64,000 nt of DNA. It comes from Pseudomonas sp. TH43. Lineage in GTDB: Bacteria; Pseudomonadota; Gammaproteobacteria; Pseudomonadales; Pseudomonadaceae. A model generated the notes under the pieces. That model saw only the letters and a list, made by a program, of their open reading frames with translations, was not told where the DNA came from and ran no database searches. This document shows positions 1 through 7,732 of this stretch, piece after piece; within the stretch, counting starts at the first letter, position 1; each line of letters begins with the position of its first letter. Where the stretch lies: assembly GCF_016650635.1 (NCBI RefSeq), contig NZ_JAEKFI010000004.1, positions 1,684,001 to 1,748,000 of the forward strand. The letters run 5' to 3'. Position numbers and translations under genes: made by a program.

Positions 1-321
1 CGGCGCCAGCTCCGGGTGATCCAGCGTGGCGATGGTTACGTCGATGCTTTCAGGGCTGAGCAACGTCGCCAGGGCCAATTGCGCGCCGCAGTTCGGGCAG
101 AAGAACCGCGTGCAACTGTCCGATGAGTGATAGCGCGACGGCGTCCCCGCCAACCATTGGAAGTGCGCTGCTGGCACGGTGATCCACGTCGTGACAATCC
201 CGCCGCTGACCTTGCGGCAGATCGAACAATGACAGTGGGCGATGTCATGCAGCGCGCCGCTGAACTGATAGCGAATATGTCGGCAATGGCAGCCGCCGCT
301 GTGCGATTCGTGCATCTGCAT
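1..321 (-). CDS. GFA-family (glutathione-dependent formaldehyde-activating enzyme-like) zinc protein, 3' part cut by window edge
   Basis: The minus strand reads as 107 open codons from ATG at 321 to the window edge, so the C-terminus is missing. It carries the cysteine pattern of the GFA/CENP-V fold: SGGCHC near the N-terminus, then AHCHCSICRK, then FFCPNCGAQL. These cysteines bind the structural and catalytic zinc ions in the family. Most members are of unknown substrate; the formaldehyde activity was shown for one founder protein only. A purine-rich AGGGGAG lies a few bases upstream of the ATG at 321; a second ATG at 315 is possible. It is divergent from the citrate transporter gene. The family call is firm, the substrate is not known. 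Confidence 0.85.
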   Translation of the reverse strand, partial: MQMHESHSGGCHCRHIRYQFSGALHDIAHCHCSICRKVSGGIVTTWITVPAAHFQWLAGTPSRYHSSDSCTRFFCPNCGAQLALATLLSPESIDVTIATLDHPELAP

Positions 322-636
322 CACTCCCCTACCCCGTTTTTGTTGACTCTAGCCGTATCCGACGATCGGTTGACCGTTCATTCAAAGCTTTCTCCAGCGA
401 AAGCTGGCTGAAAGCTTCCCCGATTAGGATCGCCCCACCTCCGGCAACAGACCGGTTGGCCATGCGTGTGATTCCTCGCCCGTGCGGCCCAATTAACAAC
501 AACAATGGTGATCTGATGTCCTCTGCAACCCGCCTCCTCGCTGTCACTCCGCCCGTACGTCTCGTGCTTCCCGTTCTGCGCTGATCTCACCCCGATCCGC
601 TCACTCAACTAGCCGCGCTACGCCTGGAGTATTCCC
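322..636. other. Divergent intergenic region, no gene seen
   Basis: This 315-bp spacer separates the GFA gene (minus) from the CitMHS gene (plus), so it must hold both promoters. The short frames on it have no recognisable protein content. I see no strong sigma-70 element that can be named with confidence. A CTGGAGT ribosome-binding site sits just before the ATG at 637. Confidence 0.5.
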
Positions 637-1944
637 ATGCTGACTTTCCTTGGCTTCGCCATGGTCATCACGTTCATGTTCCTGATCATGACCAAGCGCC
701 TGTCCGCGCTGATCGCTCTGATCATCATCCCGATCCTGTTTGCCCTGTTCGGCGGTTTTGCGCCGAAGATCGGCCCGATGATGCTCGAAGGCATTACCAA
801 GCTCGCGCCGACCGGCGTGATGCTGATGTTCGCCATTCTGTACTTTGCGTTGATGATCGACTCCGGCCTGTTCGACCCGGCCGTGCGCAAAATCCTCAAA
901 CTGGTCAAGGGCGACCCGTTGAAAGTTTCGGTCGGTACCGCCGTGCTGGCGCTCGTCGTTTCCCTTGATGGTGACGGCGCGACCACTTATATGATCTGCG
1001 TGGCCGCCATGCTGCCGCTGTACAGCCGCATCGGCATGAGCCCGCGGATCATGGCCGGGCTGATCATTCTCGCCGGTGGCGTGATGAACATGACCCCATG
1101 GGGCGGCCCGACGGCCCGTGCCGCGAGTGCGCTGCATGTCGACCCGTCGGATATTTTCGTGCCGATGATTCCAGCCATGGCTGCCGGTGTGGTGGCGATC
1201 CTGCTGATTGCCTACTTCTACGGCAAACGTGAGCGTGCGCGTCTGGGTGAGCTGCACCTGATCGGCGATGAGATCGATCACAGCGAAATCAGCGTGTCGC
1301 AGTTCCCGGATGCGCGTCGTCCGAAACTGATCTGGTTCAACGGCCTGCTGACCCTGGCGTTGATGTGCACCCTGATCGGCGGCCTCTTGCCGCTGCCAGT
1401 GCTGTTCATGGTGGCGTTCAGTATTGCGATGATCGTCAACTACCCTTGCCTGCAACAGCAGAAGGATCGTGTCGCGGCCCACGCCGGCAGCGTGCTGTCA
1501 GTGGTCAGTCTGATTTTCGCCGCCGGTATCTTCACCGGTATCCTCTCCGGAACAGGCATGGTCGACGCCATGTCGAAAAGTCTGCTGGCAGTGATCCCTG
1601 ATTTCCTTGGCCCGTATCTGGCGGTGATCACGGCGCTGGTGAGCATGCCGTTCACGTTCTTCATGTCGAACGACGCGTTCTACTACGGCGTGTTGCCGGT
1701 GCTCTCCGAAGCGGCCAGCCATTACGGCATCACCGCGGTGGAAATGGCCCGTGCCTCGATCGTCGGTCAGCCCGTCCACTTGCTCAGCCCGTTGGTTCCA
1801 TCGACTTACCTGCTGGTGGCGCTGGCCGGCATCGAGTTCGGTGACCATCAACGCTTTACCCTGAAATGGGCAGTCCTGGTCTGCCTTTGCATATTGGTGG
1901 CTGCCTTGCTGTTGGGGACTTTCCCGCTGTTCAGCACTTTGTAA
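637..1944 (+). CDS. CitMHS family transporter (citrate-metal:H+ symporter type)
   Basis: A 435-residue, very hydrophobic protein with about 11-12 predicted membrane segments, the usual size of the CitMHS family. These inner-membrane carriers take up citrate as a complex with a divalent metal, in symport with protons. Family-like stretches include SLDGDGATTYMICVAAMLPL in the first half and the SNDAFYYGVLPVL segment in the second half, with a polar loop at about residues 190-235. The ATG at 637 follows a CTGGAGT Shine-Dalgarno. The terC-like gene follows 70 bp downstream with a hairpin between. The metal preference (Mg or Ca) cannot be read from the sequence, and other tricarboxylates remain possible. 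Confidence 0.88.
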   Translation: MLTFLGFAMVITFMFLIMTKRLSALIALIIIPILFALFGGFAPKIGPMMLEGITKLAPTGVMLMFAILYFALMIDSGLFDPAVRKILKLVKGDPLKVSVGTAVLALVVSLDGDGATTYMICVAAMLPLYSRIGMSPRIMAGLIILAGGVMNMTPWGGPTARAASALHVDPSDIFVPMIPAMAAGVVAILLIAYFYGKRERARLGELHLIGDEIDHSEISVSQFPDARRPKLIWFNGLLTLALMCTLIGGLLPLPVLFMVAFSIAMIVNYPCLQQQKDRVAAHAGSVLSVVSLIFAAGIFTGILSGTGMVDAMSKSLLAVIPDFLGPYLAVITALVSMPFTFFMSNDAFYYGVLPVLSEAASHYGITAVEMARASIVGQPVHLLSPLVPSTYLLVALAGIEFGDHQRFTLKWAVLVCLCILVAALLLGTFPLFSTL

Positions 1945-1962
1945 CGGCATCAACCGACCAAA

Positions 1963-1983
1963 ACGCCAGCGGCTTGCTGGCGT
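1963..1983 (+). terminator. Stem-loop after the CitMHS gene
   Basis: ACGCCAGC and GCTGGCGT form a perfect 8-bp stem with a GGCTT loop, 18 bp after the CitMHS stop. No clean U-run follows, so it may be a weak terminator or an mRNA 3'-end stabiliser rather than a full intrinsic terminator. Confidence 0.45.
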
Positions 1984-2014
1984 CCTGGTTTAACAAACGC
2001 TTAAAGGAATACAC

Positions 2015-2782
2015 ATGGAATGGCTGACCAACCCTGAAATCTGGGTTGCCTTCTTCACCCTGACTGCCCTGGAAATCGTCCTCGGCATCGATAACATCAT
2101 CATGATTTCGATCCTGGTCAGCCGCATGCCCAAACACATGCAGCAGCGCACCCGGATCTTCGGTCTTGGCCTGGCCATGATCACCCGGATCATGTTGCTG
2201 CTGTCGATCACCTGGGTCATGCGCCTCACCGCCGATCTGTTCGAAGTGTTTGGCCAGGGCATTTCCGGCCGTGACCTGATTCTGTTCTTCGGTGGTCTGT
2301 TCCTGCTGTGGAAGAGCTCCCAGGAGATGTACCACGCACTGGAAGGCGAAGACGAAAGCGACGACTCGCCAGGCGGCAAGGGCGGCAACTTCCTCTACAC
2401 CATCATCCAGATCGCGATCATCGACATCGTTTTCTCGCTGGACTCGGTGATCACTGCCGTGGGTATGGTTTCCCACGTGCCGGTGATGGTCGCGGCGATT
2501 ATCGTCGCAGTGCTGGTGATGATGCTGGCCTCGGGCAAGATCAGCGAATTCATCGACAAGCACCCGTCGCTGAAGATGCTCGCACTGTCGTTCCTGCTGG
2601 TGGTGGGTACCGTGCTGATTGCCGAGTCGTTCGACGTGCACGTGCCGAAGGGCTACGTCTACTTCGCGATGGCGTTCTCGCTGGCCGTGGAAGCGATCAA
2701 CATCAAGCTGCGCGGCGCGATGGCCAAGAAGAAAAAGCAGCAGGATCCGGTAAAACTGCGCAAGGACATCCCGGGCCAGTAA
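2015..2782 (+). CDS. TerC family integral membrane protein (YgdQ-like)
   Basis: 255 residues with several membrane helices. The TerC signature acidic residues are present: EIVLGIDNI (Glu20, Asp26) in the first helix and IDIVFSLDSVITAVG (Asp137, Asp143) in a later one. An acidic cytoplasmic loop (EGEDESDD, about residues 110-117) and a basic tail (KKKKQ) are visible. TerC proteins are implicated in metal ion handling, such as manganese export in some bacteria, and in tellurite resistance; the role of this YgdQ-like branch is unknown. AAAGGA precedes the ATG at 2015. It lies in line with the citrate-metal symporter, which would fit metal homeostasis, but that is inference only. Confidence 0.85.
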   Translation: MEWLTNPEIWVAFFTLTALEIVLGIDNIIMISILVSRMPKHMQQRTRIFGLGLAMITRIMLLLSITWVMRLTADLFEVFGQGISGRDLILFFGGLFLLWKSSQEMYHALEGEDESDDSPGGKGGNFLYTIIQIAIIDIVFSLDSVITAVGMVSHVPVMVAAIIVAVLVMMLASGKISEFIDKHPSLKMLALSFLLVVGTVLIAESFDVHVPKGYVYFAMAFSLAVEAINIKLRGAMAKKKKQQDPVKLRKDIPGQ

Positions 2783-2810
2783 CCCGCTAGTCCAGCAATA
2801 TGCAGTACCC

Positions 2811-2902
2811 CTGTGGGAGCGAGCCTGCTCGCGAAGACGGAGTGTCAGTCGACAACATTGTTGGCTGATCCACCGCTTTCGCGAGCAGGCTCGCTCCCAC
2901 AG
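2811..2902. repeat. REPIN (GAGCCTGCTCGC class)
   Basis: A 92-bp element whose ends are inverted copies: CTGTGGGAGCGAGCCTGCTC at the left and the reverse complement ending CGCTCCCACAG at the right, with a unique spacer between. This is the doublet form (REPIN) of the common P. fluorescens REP sequence. It lies between the TerC-family gene and the DUF6124 remnant. Confidence 0.9.
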
Positions 2903-2914
2903 TTGTTTCTGCGT

Positions 2915-3281
2915 TCAGGCAGGCGGAACGAGATTATCCAGCACCCGATTTACCGCCAACTCACCCAGCATGATCACCTGCGCAATCCCCAGCAACGAAC
3001 GGCGCTGCGGCCCGTCGATAAACCCGGCCAGATCGCTGGCCATGATGTTCGCTGACGCCAGTGATTCACTGGCGTGCACCAACAGGGTTTCGTTATCCAC
3101 GGCGGGATCGATGAGGAAAATGCTGCTGGGTCTGCGTGGTGCGCCGGGGGTCTTGTTTGAGACCGGGACAGAGATAGAAATCGAGGGCGCGATCGGCGGC
3201 TTCTTTCATTCGTTGAGCTTCGACGGCTGGGTCGTGCTGGGAGGGGTCGGTGTTTGGTGGATCTGGCGTTATCTTCGACAT
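2915..3281 (-). pseudogene. DUF6124 family protein, split by a +1 frameshift
   Basis: The minus strand encodes a DUF6124-like protein in two frames. The N-terminal part starts at ATG 3281 and contains MKEAADRALDFYL, typical of the family; it stops at 3093. The C-terminal part, containing AVDNETLLVHASESLASA and ending RVLDNLVPPA at 2915, lies in the +1 frame. Removing one base from the four-base A run at 3117-3120 (TTTT on the coding strand) joins the two as QQHFLIDPAVDNETLL and gives about 121 residues, the usual family length. So this is a single-base lesion, a sequencing error, or a phase-variable homopolymer. The function of the family, common in pseudomonads, is unknown. Confidence 0.75.
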
Positions 3282-3334
3282 GGGCTCAAACCTCTAAAGG
3301 TGAGGCTGCAACCAACTCGCTGCTAAACGATGAG

Positions 3335-3412
3335 GGTGGCAGCTGTACGCAGGTTAGCAGACCGATGAGCCACGCAATCGGCGCACCCGAAGGTGCCCTG
3401 CGCACAGCCACC
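3335..3412 (-). promoter_or_regulatory. Candidate structured RNA leader upstream of the DUF6124 gene
   Basis: Read on the minus strand, this 78-nt stretch can fold as a three-way junction. An outer stem pairs GGTGGC-TGT-CGCA with TGCG-ACA-GCCACC, with small bulges. Inside are a hairpin GCACC-TTCG-GGTGC with a UUCG tetraloop, and a second hairpin CCGAT...ATCGG. It lies 54 bp upstream of the DUF6124 start on the same strand. The folding is by eye; no known RNA class was recognised. It could be a cis-regulatory leader, a small RNA, or part of a dispersed repeat. Confidence 0.35.
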
Positions 3413-3663
3413 ATCAAGTGCAGGAACGGATACCTGACTGATAGAGACTTGTGCGGCGTGGAATCAGCGAGCTGCTAAACCCGACCACTGATGAGCAATG
3501 GCCAGCCAACGATAGAACCCCGCCCCAAGGCGCACAAGCCGGCGGATTCTGGCGTAACCGTAGGCAACGGCGCAAGGTTTTGTAGCCTTTCGGACGTAAC
3601 ACTGCGTGTGCTTAAACACCCAGCAAAATCCGCGTTTAACCTCTTCAAGATGAGACACATAAC
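3413..3663. other. Gene-free stretch between structured element and REPIN
   Basis: About 250 bp with only short overlapping frames on both strands and no recognisable product. From memory, similar sequence is found ahead of DUF6124/DUF3077-type genes in other pseudomonads, which would make it a dispersed upstream module; that needs a search. It presumably contains the DUF6124 promoter on the minus strand. Confidence 0.4.
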
Positions 3664-3755
3664 CTGTAGGAGCGAGCCTGCTCGCGAAAGGGTCATCACA
3701 GTCGAGAACCAGGCTGGCTGACCCACCGCATTCGCGAGCAGGCTCGCTCCCACAG
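3664..3755. repeat. REPIN (GAGCCTGCTCGC class)
   Basis: A 92-bp element with inverted ends CTGTAGGAGCGAGCCTGCTC and CGCTCCCACAG. It has the same class and the same total length as the copy at 2811-2902 but an unrelated internal spacer. It lies about 100 bp ahead of the PAAR gene. Confidence 0.9.
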
Positions 3756-3855
3756 TGACACATCGCAACCCTTTGAAACGGGATTCAAAGGTTGACGCCC
3801 CCCGCTCCGCTCGTTAGCTTCCCCGCTCGCCTCAAACGACAAACAAGGAGTGTTC

Positions 3856-4353
3856 ATGTCTGGAAAACCCGCCGCGCGCGTCACCGACCCGACCACCTGC
3901 CCCATTCCCGGTCACGGCACCAACCCGATTGCAAGCGGCTCCGGCGACGTCTTCTTCAATGGCCTCGCCGCCGCCCGCCTCGGCGACACCTGCACCTGCG
4001 GCCAAGCCCTCAATGGCGCGTTCTCCGCGACGGTGTTCATCAACGGCAAAAACGCCATGACCCTCGACAGCACCGCCAGCCATGGCGGCGTCGTGGTCGG
4101 CGGCTCCGGTGACGTCATCATCGGCAGCTCGCACACGCCCGCGCCGTTCATTCCGCCGCTGCCGATCGTTGGCCAGCCGCTGATCGAATTCAAAGCGGTC
4201 AGCGCCGGCAACGGCGAACCCATCGCCGAACAGGGCTACGAAATCGAAACCGCCGAAGGCCGCATCGTCAAAGGCCAGACCAACGAAAAAGGCATGACCC
4301 AAAGCGTCGCCACGCGCCAGCCGGACCTGGCCATCGTGCGCTGGACAGCCTGA
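3856..4353 (+). CDS. PAAR domain protein (type VI secretion spike tip)
   Basis: 165 residues beginning MSGKPAARVTDPT. The PAAR domain covers about residues 1-95, with the PAAR motif itself at residues 5-8, a GHGTNPI turn, repeated G-x-D/V-x-x-NG units (FFNGLAAARLGD, FINGKNAM) and a final GSGDVIIGSS. PAAR proteins cap the VgrG trimer of the type VI secretion system and recruit effectors. Residues about 110-165 look like a small beta-rich extension of the kind that docks effectors. The ATG at 3856 sits 5 bases after AAGGAG; a GTG six bases upstream overlaps that site and is less likely. The effector-like gene follows after 16 bp, so this is the first gene of a cargo unit. No VgrG gene is in the window. 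Confidence 0.88.
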   Translation: MSGKPAARVTDPTTCPIPGHGTNPIASGSGDVFFNGLAAARLGDTCTCGQALNGAFSATVFINGKNAMTLDSTASHGGVVVGGSGDVIIGSSHTPAPFIPPLPIVGQPLIEFKAVSAGNGEPIAEQGYEIETAEGRIVKGQTNEKGMTQSVATRQPDLAIVRWTA

Positions 4354-4369
4354 CTTTCAAGGAAGAACC

Positions 4370-5527
4370 ATGACCGGACAATGCATCGCTCCAGACGACC
4401 TGGACATGAAAAAACTCTGGGACAGCACCTGCGAGCTGCCCACCTGCAAACGCGAAACCAACACCGCCGGCCCCAACCCGAAAACCCGCGTCGAAGTCCC
4501 GCTGCTGACCTGCAACTGCCTGTGGCGCCGCTTCCAGAAAGAAGCCGAAGACTGGGTCGCCCCCGGCGGCGTCCTCATCGCCGACCCCCAAGCCCGCAAC
4601 CGCAAAATCAACGCCGCGTACGCGCAGCTGTGGTTGGCGGATAACCGCTTTCAGTGGGCGGGACTGGCGGCGTTTGCTTCGAAGCAGGTGGGGTGTGGGC
4701 TCGTGCATGCGGCCACTCTCGACCAGCGAATCGAAGCGGAAAAGAAGGCTTACCGAACCCTTAAAGACAGCCAACCCAAGGATTTGTATGAGCGCATAGT
4801 GGTGAACAGATTGCGCTCTGACCCTGAGCTGTGGCGGCAGTGGGATGAGGCCAAGCAACAGAACCCGGTTCCTTTGGCGAGTGATCCACTGTCTAGTGAT
4901 GCCATTGCCTTTCTTCAAGAAGAATTGAAGTATGTTCACGAGATGCTGGCGCTAGGGAACACAGCACTCTTTTTAGACGTGTATCCGTTGCATCGTTTTT
5001 TTATGGTGCGCGGATTCAAGGAAATGGAAAAATGTCTTCCCGATCGCATCAAGCTCAAAAATGATGTGCTTTGGCCCATCGCAGATAAAGTCGAGTTCGG
5101 TATTAATCACTCCGAAATCTCCGAAACGTTTCAGGCAATTGATGTCGGTGACGTTAGCGAGAGTGTCAGGTCGATGGCACGACATGAGCAGTTGAATATT
5201 CTTCAACCAGCTATGTACGACGTACAGCATTTTGCATTGCTTATGAGAGGGACTCAGGCGGGTGACGTAGCCTCTGTAGTAACAGGCCTATTTTCCGGAC
5301 TGCCGGAAGAAATTCAGTTAACGCTGGCAAGCCAGTGCAAAGCTCCTGACAGTCGAAAGGTAGCTTTCAGTCGCAACCCAGTCGCTGACTTGGCAGACAA
5401 GGATCAGCGAATGGAGTTTGTGTTACGTGCAGCAACGCAGTTCGACGCTCTGCTGAAAAATCCCATTACGCATGCTCAACTGAAAACCTCCATTTCGGAA
5501 ATTGCCAGTGGGGGAGGAGTGAAGTGA
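4370..5527 (+). CDS. Putative type VI secretion effector, DUF2515-like
   Basis: 385 residues, no signal peptide. The N-terminal third contains CNCLWRRFQKEAEDW and RKINAAYAQLWLADNRFQWA, which I associate, from memory, with DUF2515-type proteins found next to PAAR/VgrG genes. The remaining two thirds are unfamiliar and contain an FLDVYPLHRFFMVRGF stretch. Base composition changes inside the gene: up to about 4670 it is as GC-rich as the genome, then markedly more AT-rich to the end, as in polymorphic toxins that swap C-terminal parts. GGAAG precedes the ATG at 4370. It lies between the PAAR gene and three tandem membrane-anchored paralogues. The effector role is inferred from context; no catalytic motif is recognised. 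Confidence 0.55.
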   Translation: MTGQCIAPDDLDMKKLWDSTCELPTCKRETNTAGPNPKTRVEVPLLTCNCLWRRFQKEAEDWVAPGGVLIADPQARNRKINAAYAQLWLADNRFQWAGLAAFASKQVGCGLVHAATLDQRIEAEKKAYRTLKDSQPKDLYERIVVNRLRSDPELWRQWDEAKQQNPVPLASDPLSSDAIAFLQEELKYVHEMLALGNTALFLDVYPLHRFFMVRGFKEMEKCLPDRIKLKNDVLWPIADKVEFGINHSEISETFQAIDVGDVSESVRSMARHEQLNILQPAMYDVQHFALLMRGTQAGDVASVVTGLFSGLPEEIQLTLASQCKAPDSRKVAFSRNPVADLADKDQRMEFVLRAATQFDALLKNPITHAQLKTSISEIASGGGVK

Positions 5528-6156
5528 TGCGCAAATTGCCTTGGGGTTTGGCGATTGTTTTGTGTCTGGGGTTAATTGCTTACGCTTTGAGCGGACCAAG
5601 ACCCGTGGACATCATTTCTGTCCATATTGGGAAACCCTACGTAAATGTTGAGCGTGACTCCACATTTTCGGTCAAGGCGAAAACAGCTGTGTACCCAAGT
5701 GATCCACCCGAGGTGGACTCCACTTGGATCAGCAGTCCTGTAGTGGTGAAATTTGACGACCCACAATATGGCTTCGCTTTGCCGCCTACTAAGTTCGGCG
5801 CAGTGGGTTACAGAAAAGAAAAAGTTTCGACCATCACAACCTCTCCAATGTTGGAGACCGTCTCATTCGAACAGTTGGTACCGTTGATTGAGCAGTTACA
5901 AGCAACACTGAAAGAGGCTGGTTGGCAGCCGCGAGATCGCGAAAACAATGCATGGCTTTCAGTCGATAACGAAGCGGATAAAACCGCTTTACAGAAGATG
6001 CTGTTCGATCAAGTCGTCCTCGTGATGCTGCTGGTGCCTCATAAATATGGTTTGGCACTCAACGTCAAATGCTACGCCCGGTGCGACGAGCGTGATCCGA
6101 ACACGGCGAAATATCTGATCGATGTCAGCGTAGGAAAGGATTACTACAGCGAATGA
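5527..6156 (+). CDS. Membrane-anchored putative immunity protein, copy 1 of 3
   Basis: 209 residues: one N-terminal hydrophobic segment (about residues 7-23), then a polar domain expected in the periplasm. Conserved with the next two genes are HIGKPYVNVERDS, YPSDPP, STWISSPVV, FDDP, TTSPM and KCYARCDERD. The two cysteines of CYARC are kept in all three copies and may form a disulfide. ATG 5527 shares its A with the TGA of the preceding gene (TGATG) and has GGAGGAG about ten bases upstream; a GTG at 5524 is the alternative. I do not recognise the family. Tight coupling behind an effector-like gene suggests immunity against that effector. Confidence 0.6.
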   Translation: MRKLPWGLAIVLCLGLIAYALSGPRPVDIISVHIGKPYVNVERDSTFSVKAKTAVYPSDPPEVDSTWISSPVVVKFDDPQYGFALPPTKFGAVGYRKEKVSTITTSPMLETVSFEQLVPLIEQLQATLKEAGWQPRDRENNAWLSVDNEADKTALQKMLFDQVVLVMLLVPHKYGLALNVKCYARCDERDPNTAKYLIDVSVGKDYYSE

Positions 6157-6794
6157 GGATCCGCTATTGGACTCGTCGGAGCTTTTGGAAGAGACCGCTG
6201 TTTTTTGCGCTGCTTCTCTGCATCACATCGTTTCATTATCCGATGGACGTCTTGCGTGTTCACATCGGCAAGCATTACCAAAGCGTTGAAAGGGATTCGA
6301 CCACCGACCTGGAAAAACATACTGCGATTTATCCCAGCGAACCTCCCCATCCTAGCTCTACCTGGATAAGTAGTCCCACAGTCGTTGAGTTTGACGATCC
6401 TATTCATGGCTTCAAACTTCCCCCGACTGTATTCGGCGCTGTGACGTACGCAAGCCAGAAAATCTCGACACTGACGACCTCGCCCATGACAGAAACTTTG
6501 CCGTTCGCAGAAGCTCTGGATCGATTGGTTGCTACGCAAATCAATCTCAAATCGCGAGGATGGAAGCTTGAGCCTTTGGAAAAAAACGACTGGTTCAATC
6601 TTGACTCCGTTGCGGAACGTGAGCGGCTACGGACGAAACTCTTTGATCAAGCTGTTGGCGTTGATTTGTACGTACCGGGAAAGTACAGCTTGCTGCTCTT
6701 GATCAAGTGCTACGCAAGCTGTGACAAGCAAGATCCGACGACTGCGCAATATCTGATTGATATCAGTGTGGGTCGGGATCGAAGCGGAGCATGA
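6153..6794 (+). CDS. Membrane-anchored putative immunity protein, copy 2 of 3
   Basis: 213 residues and clearly paralogous to the genes on either side. A basic start (MRIRYWTRRSFWKR) leads into one membrane segment and then FHYPMDVLRVHIGKHY, which matches copy 3 closely. It keeps TAIYPSEPP, STWISSPTVVEFDDP, TTSPMTETLPF and KCYASCDKQD. Its ATG overlaps the preceding TGA as ATGA, so translation is probably coupled. The periplasmic domain is predicted on the outer face of the inner membrane. Copies 2 and 3 share the SFHYPMDV segment that copy 1 lacks, so they look like the more recent duplicates. No named family was recognised. Confidence 0.6.
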   Translation: MRIRYWTRRSFWKRPLFFALLLCITSFHYPMDVLRVHIGKHYQSVERDSTTDLEKHTAIYPSEPPHPSSTWISSPTVVEFDDPIHGFKLPPTVFGAVTYASQKISTLTTSPMTETLPFAEALDRLVATQINLKSRGWKLEPLEKNDWFNLDSVAERERLRTKLFDQAVGVDLYVPGKYSLLLLIKCYASCDKQDPTTAQYLIDISVGRDRSGA

Positions 6795-7432
6795 GTAATC
6801 GGTACAAGTGGTGCAGTCGATACTGGCGCAGAGCAGCGTGTTTCGCGCTGTATGTATGCCTGACGTCTTTCCACTATCCGATGGATGTTCTGGTTGTTCA
6901 CATCGGCAAGCCATATGCCGAAGTCGGCAAAGACTCCAGTTTTCCTGTTGAGCGGAAAACAGCCATGTACCCAAGTGACCCGCCCAAGGCCGACTCGACC
7001 TGGATTAGCAGTCCGGTCGTGATCACTTTTGATGACCCTGAACATGGCTTCACTTTGCCCAAAACCATCTACGGGGCGGTGGGCTACACCAAAGGAAAAG
7101 TAGACGGCATAACAACGTCTCCAATGGTTGAAACACTTCCCTTCGATCAGACGGTGAAACTTTTGAGTGAGCTGCAAGCGATGTTCAGGGACGCCAACTG
7201 GATTCCTGAACCCGTTGAGGGAAATGATTGGATCAAAGTGCAAAGCGATGATGAAAAGCGACAGCTACAAGCGAAGCTTTTTGATCAGGCGGATGGGGTC
7301 ATTCTGCTGGTTCCGCACAAATACAGCCTGTTGATGCATATCAAGTGCTATGCGCGTTGCGACGAGCGGGATGCAGAAACAGCCAGATATTTAATTGACG
7401 TTGGCCTGAGCAGAGACCATTTCAGCGATTGA
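6791..7432 (+). CDS. Membrane-anchored putative immunity protein, copy 3 of 3
   Basis: 213 residues, same architecture as the two upstream paralogues: basic N-terminus, membrane segment about residues 12-27, FHYPMDVLVVHIGKPY, then the shared domain with TAMYPSDPP, STWISSPVVITFDDP, TTSPMVETLPF and KCYARCDERD. It starts in an ATGA overlap with copy 2 and ends the unit; a REPIN follows 20 bp later. Serial immunity-gene duplication with divergence is common in contact-dependent toxin loci, where orphan copies protect against other strains' toxins. That reading is inference; alternatively these could be assembly partners of the effector. Confidence 0.6.
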   Translation: MSNRYKWCSRYWRRAACFALYVCLTSFHYPMDVLVVHIGKPYAEVGKDSSFPVERKTAMYPSDPPKADSTWISSPVVITFDDPEHGFTLPKTIYGAVGYTKGKVDGITTSPMVETLPFDQTVKLLSELQAMFRDANWIPEPVEGNDWIKVQSDDEKRQLQAKLFDQADGVILLVPHKYSLLMHIKCYARCDERDAETARYLIDVGLSRDHFSD

Positions 7433-7451
7433 TGCTGCAAAGCCGCAAACC

Positions 7452-7543
7452 CTGTGGGAGCTGGCTTGCCAGCGATGGCGGCGTGTCAGGCAACATCAAT
7501 GTTGGTAGTGCCGCCCTCATCGCTGGCAAGCCAGCTCCCACAG
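7452..7543. repeat. REPIN (GGCTTGCCAGCG class)
   Basis: A 92-bp inverted doublet with ends CTGTGGGAGCTGGCTTGCCA and its reverse complement ending CAGCTCCCACAG. The core GGCTTGCCAGC differs from the GCCTGCTCGC core of most copies here, so it is a second REP class of the same overall length. Confidence 0.88.
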
Positions 7544-7732
7544 GGATTTGTGGTGATTGTGGAAGGGGTTGGATGAAGTGCTTTTCATGACACTTTTATT
7601 TCAATCCACTCTTTAGCTGTGCAATGCTGGCGCCCAGACCGTTAGCCAACTACAGCTTAAGTATCAGAACGTAGAAACCGCGCGGTACCGTCAACTTGCC
7701 CCTCTGGGGCGCTGCTATTACAGGGGGTCTGC

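Noticed and set aside
601..1482. Long minus-strand frame of 293 codons opposite the CitMHS gene
   Set aside because: Its Gln/His/Arg-rich composition is that of an antisense shadow; the plus strand encodes a clear transporter.
1945..2014. Manganese (yybP-ykoY) riboswitch ahead of the TerC-family gene
   Set aside because: The 70-bp gap is too short and holds only one simple hairpin, not the conserved riboswitch core.
3464..3768. Two overlapping ~98-codon minus frames upstream of the DUF6124 gene
   Set aside because: They run into the REPIN (CGSEPARE-type residues are a REP signature in translation) and lack coding features.
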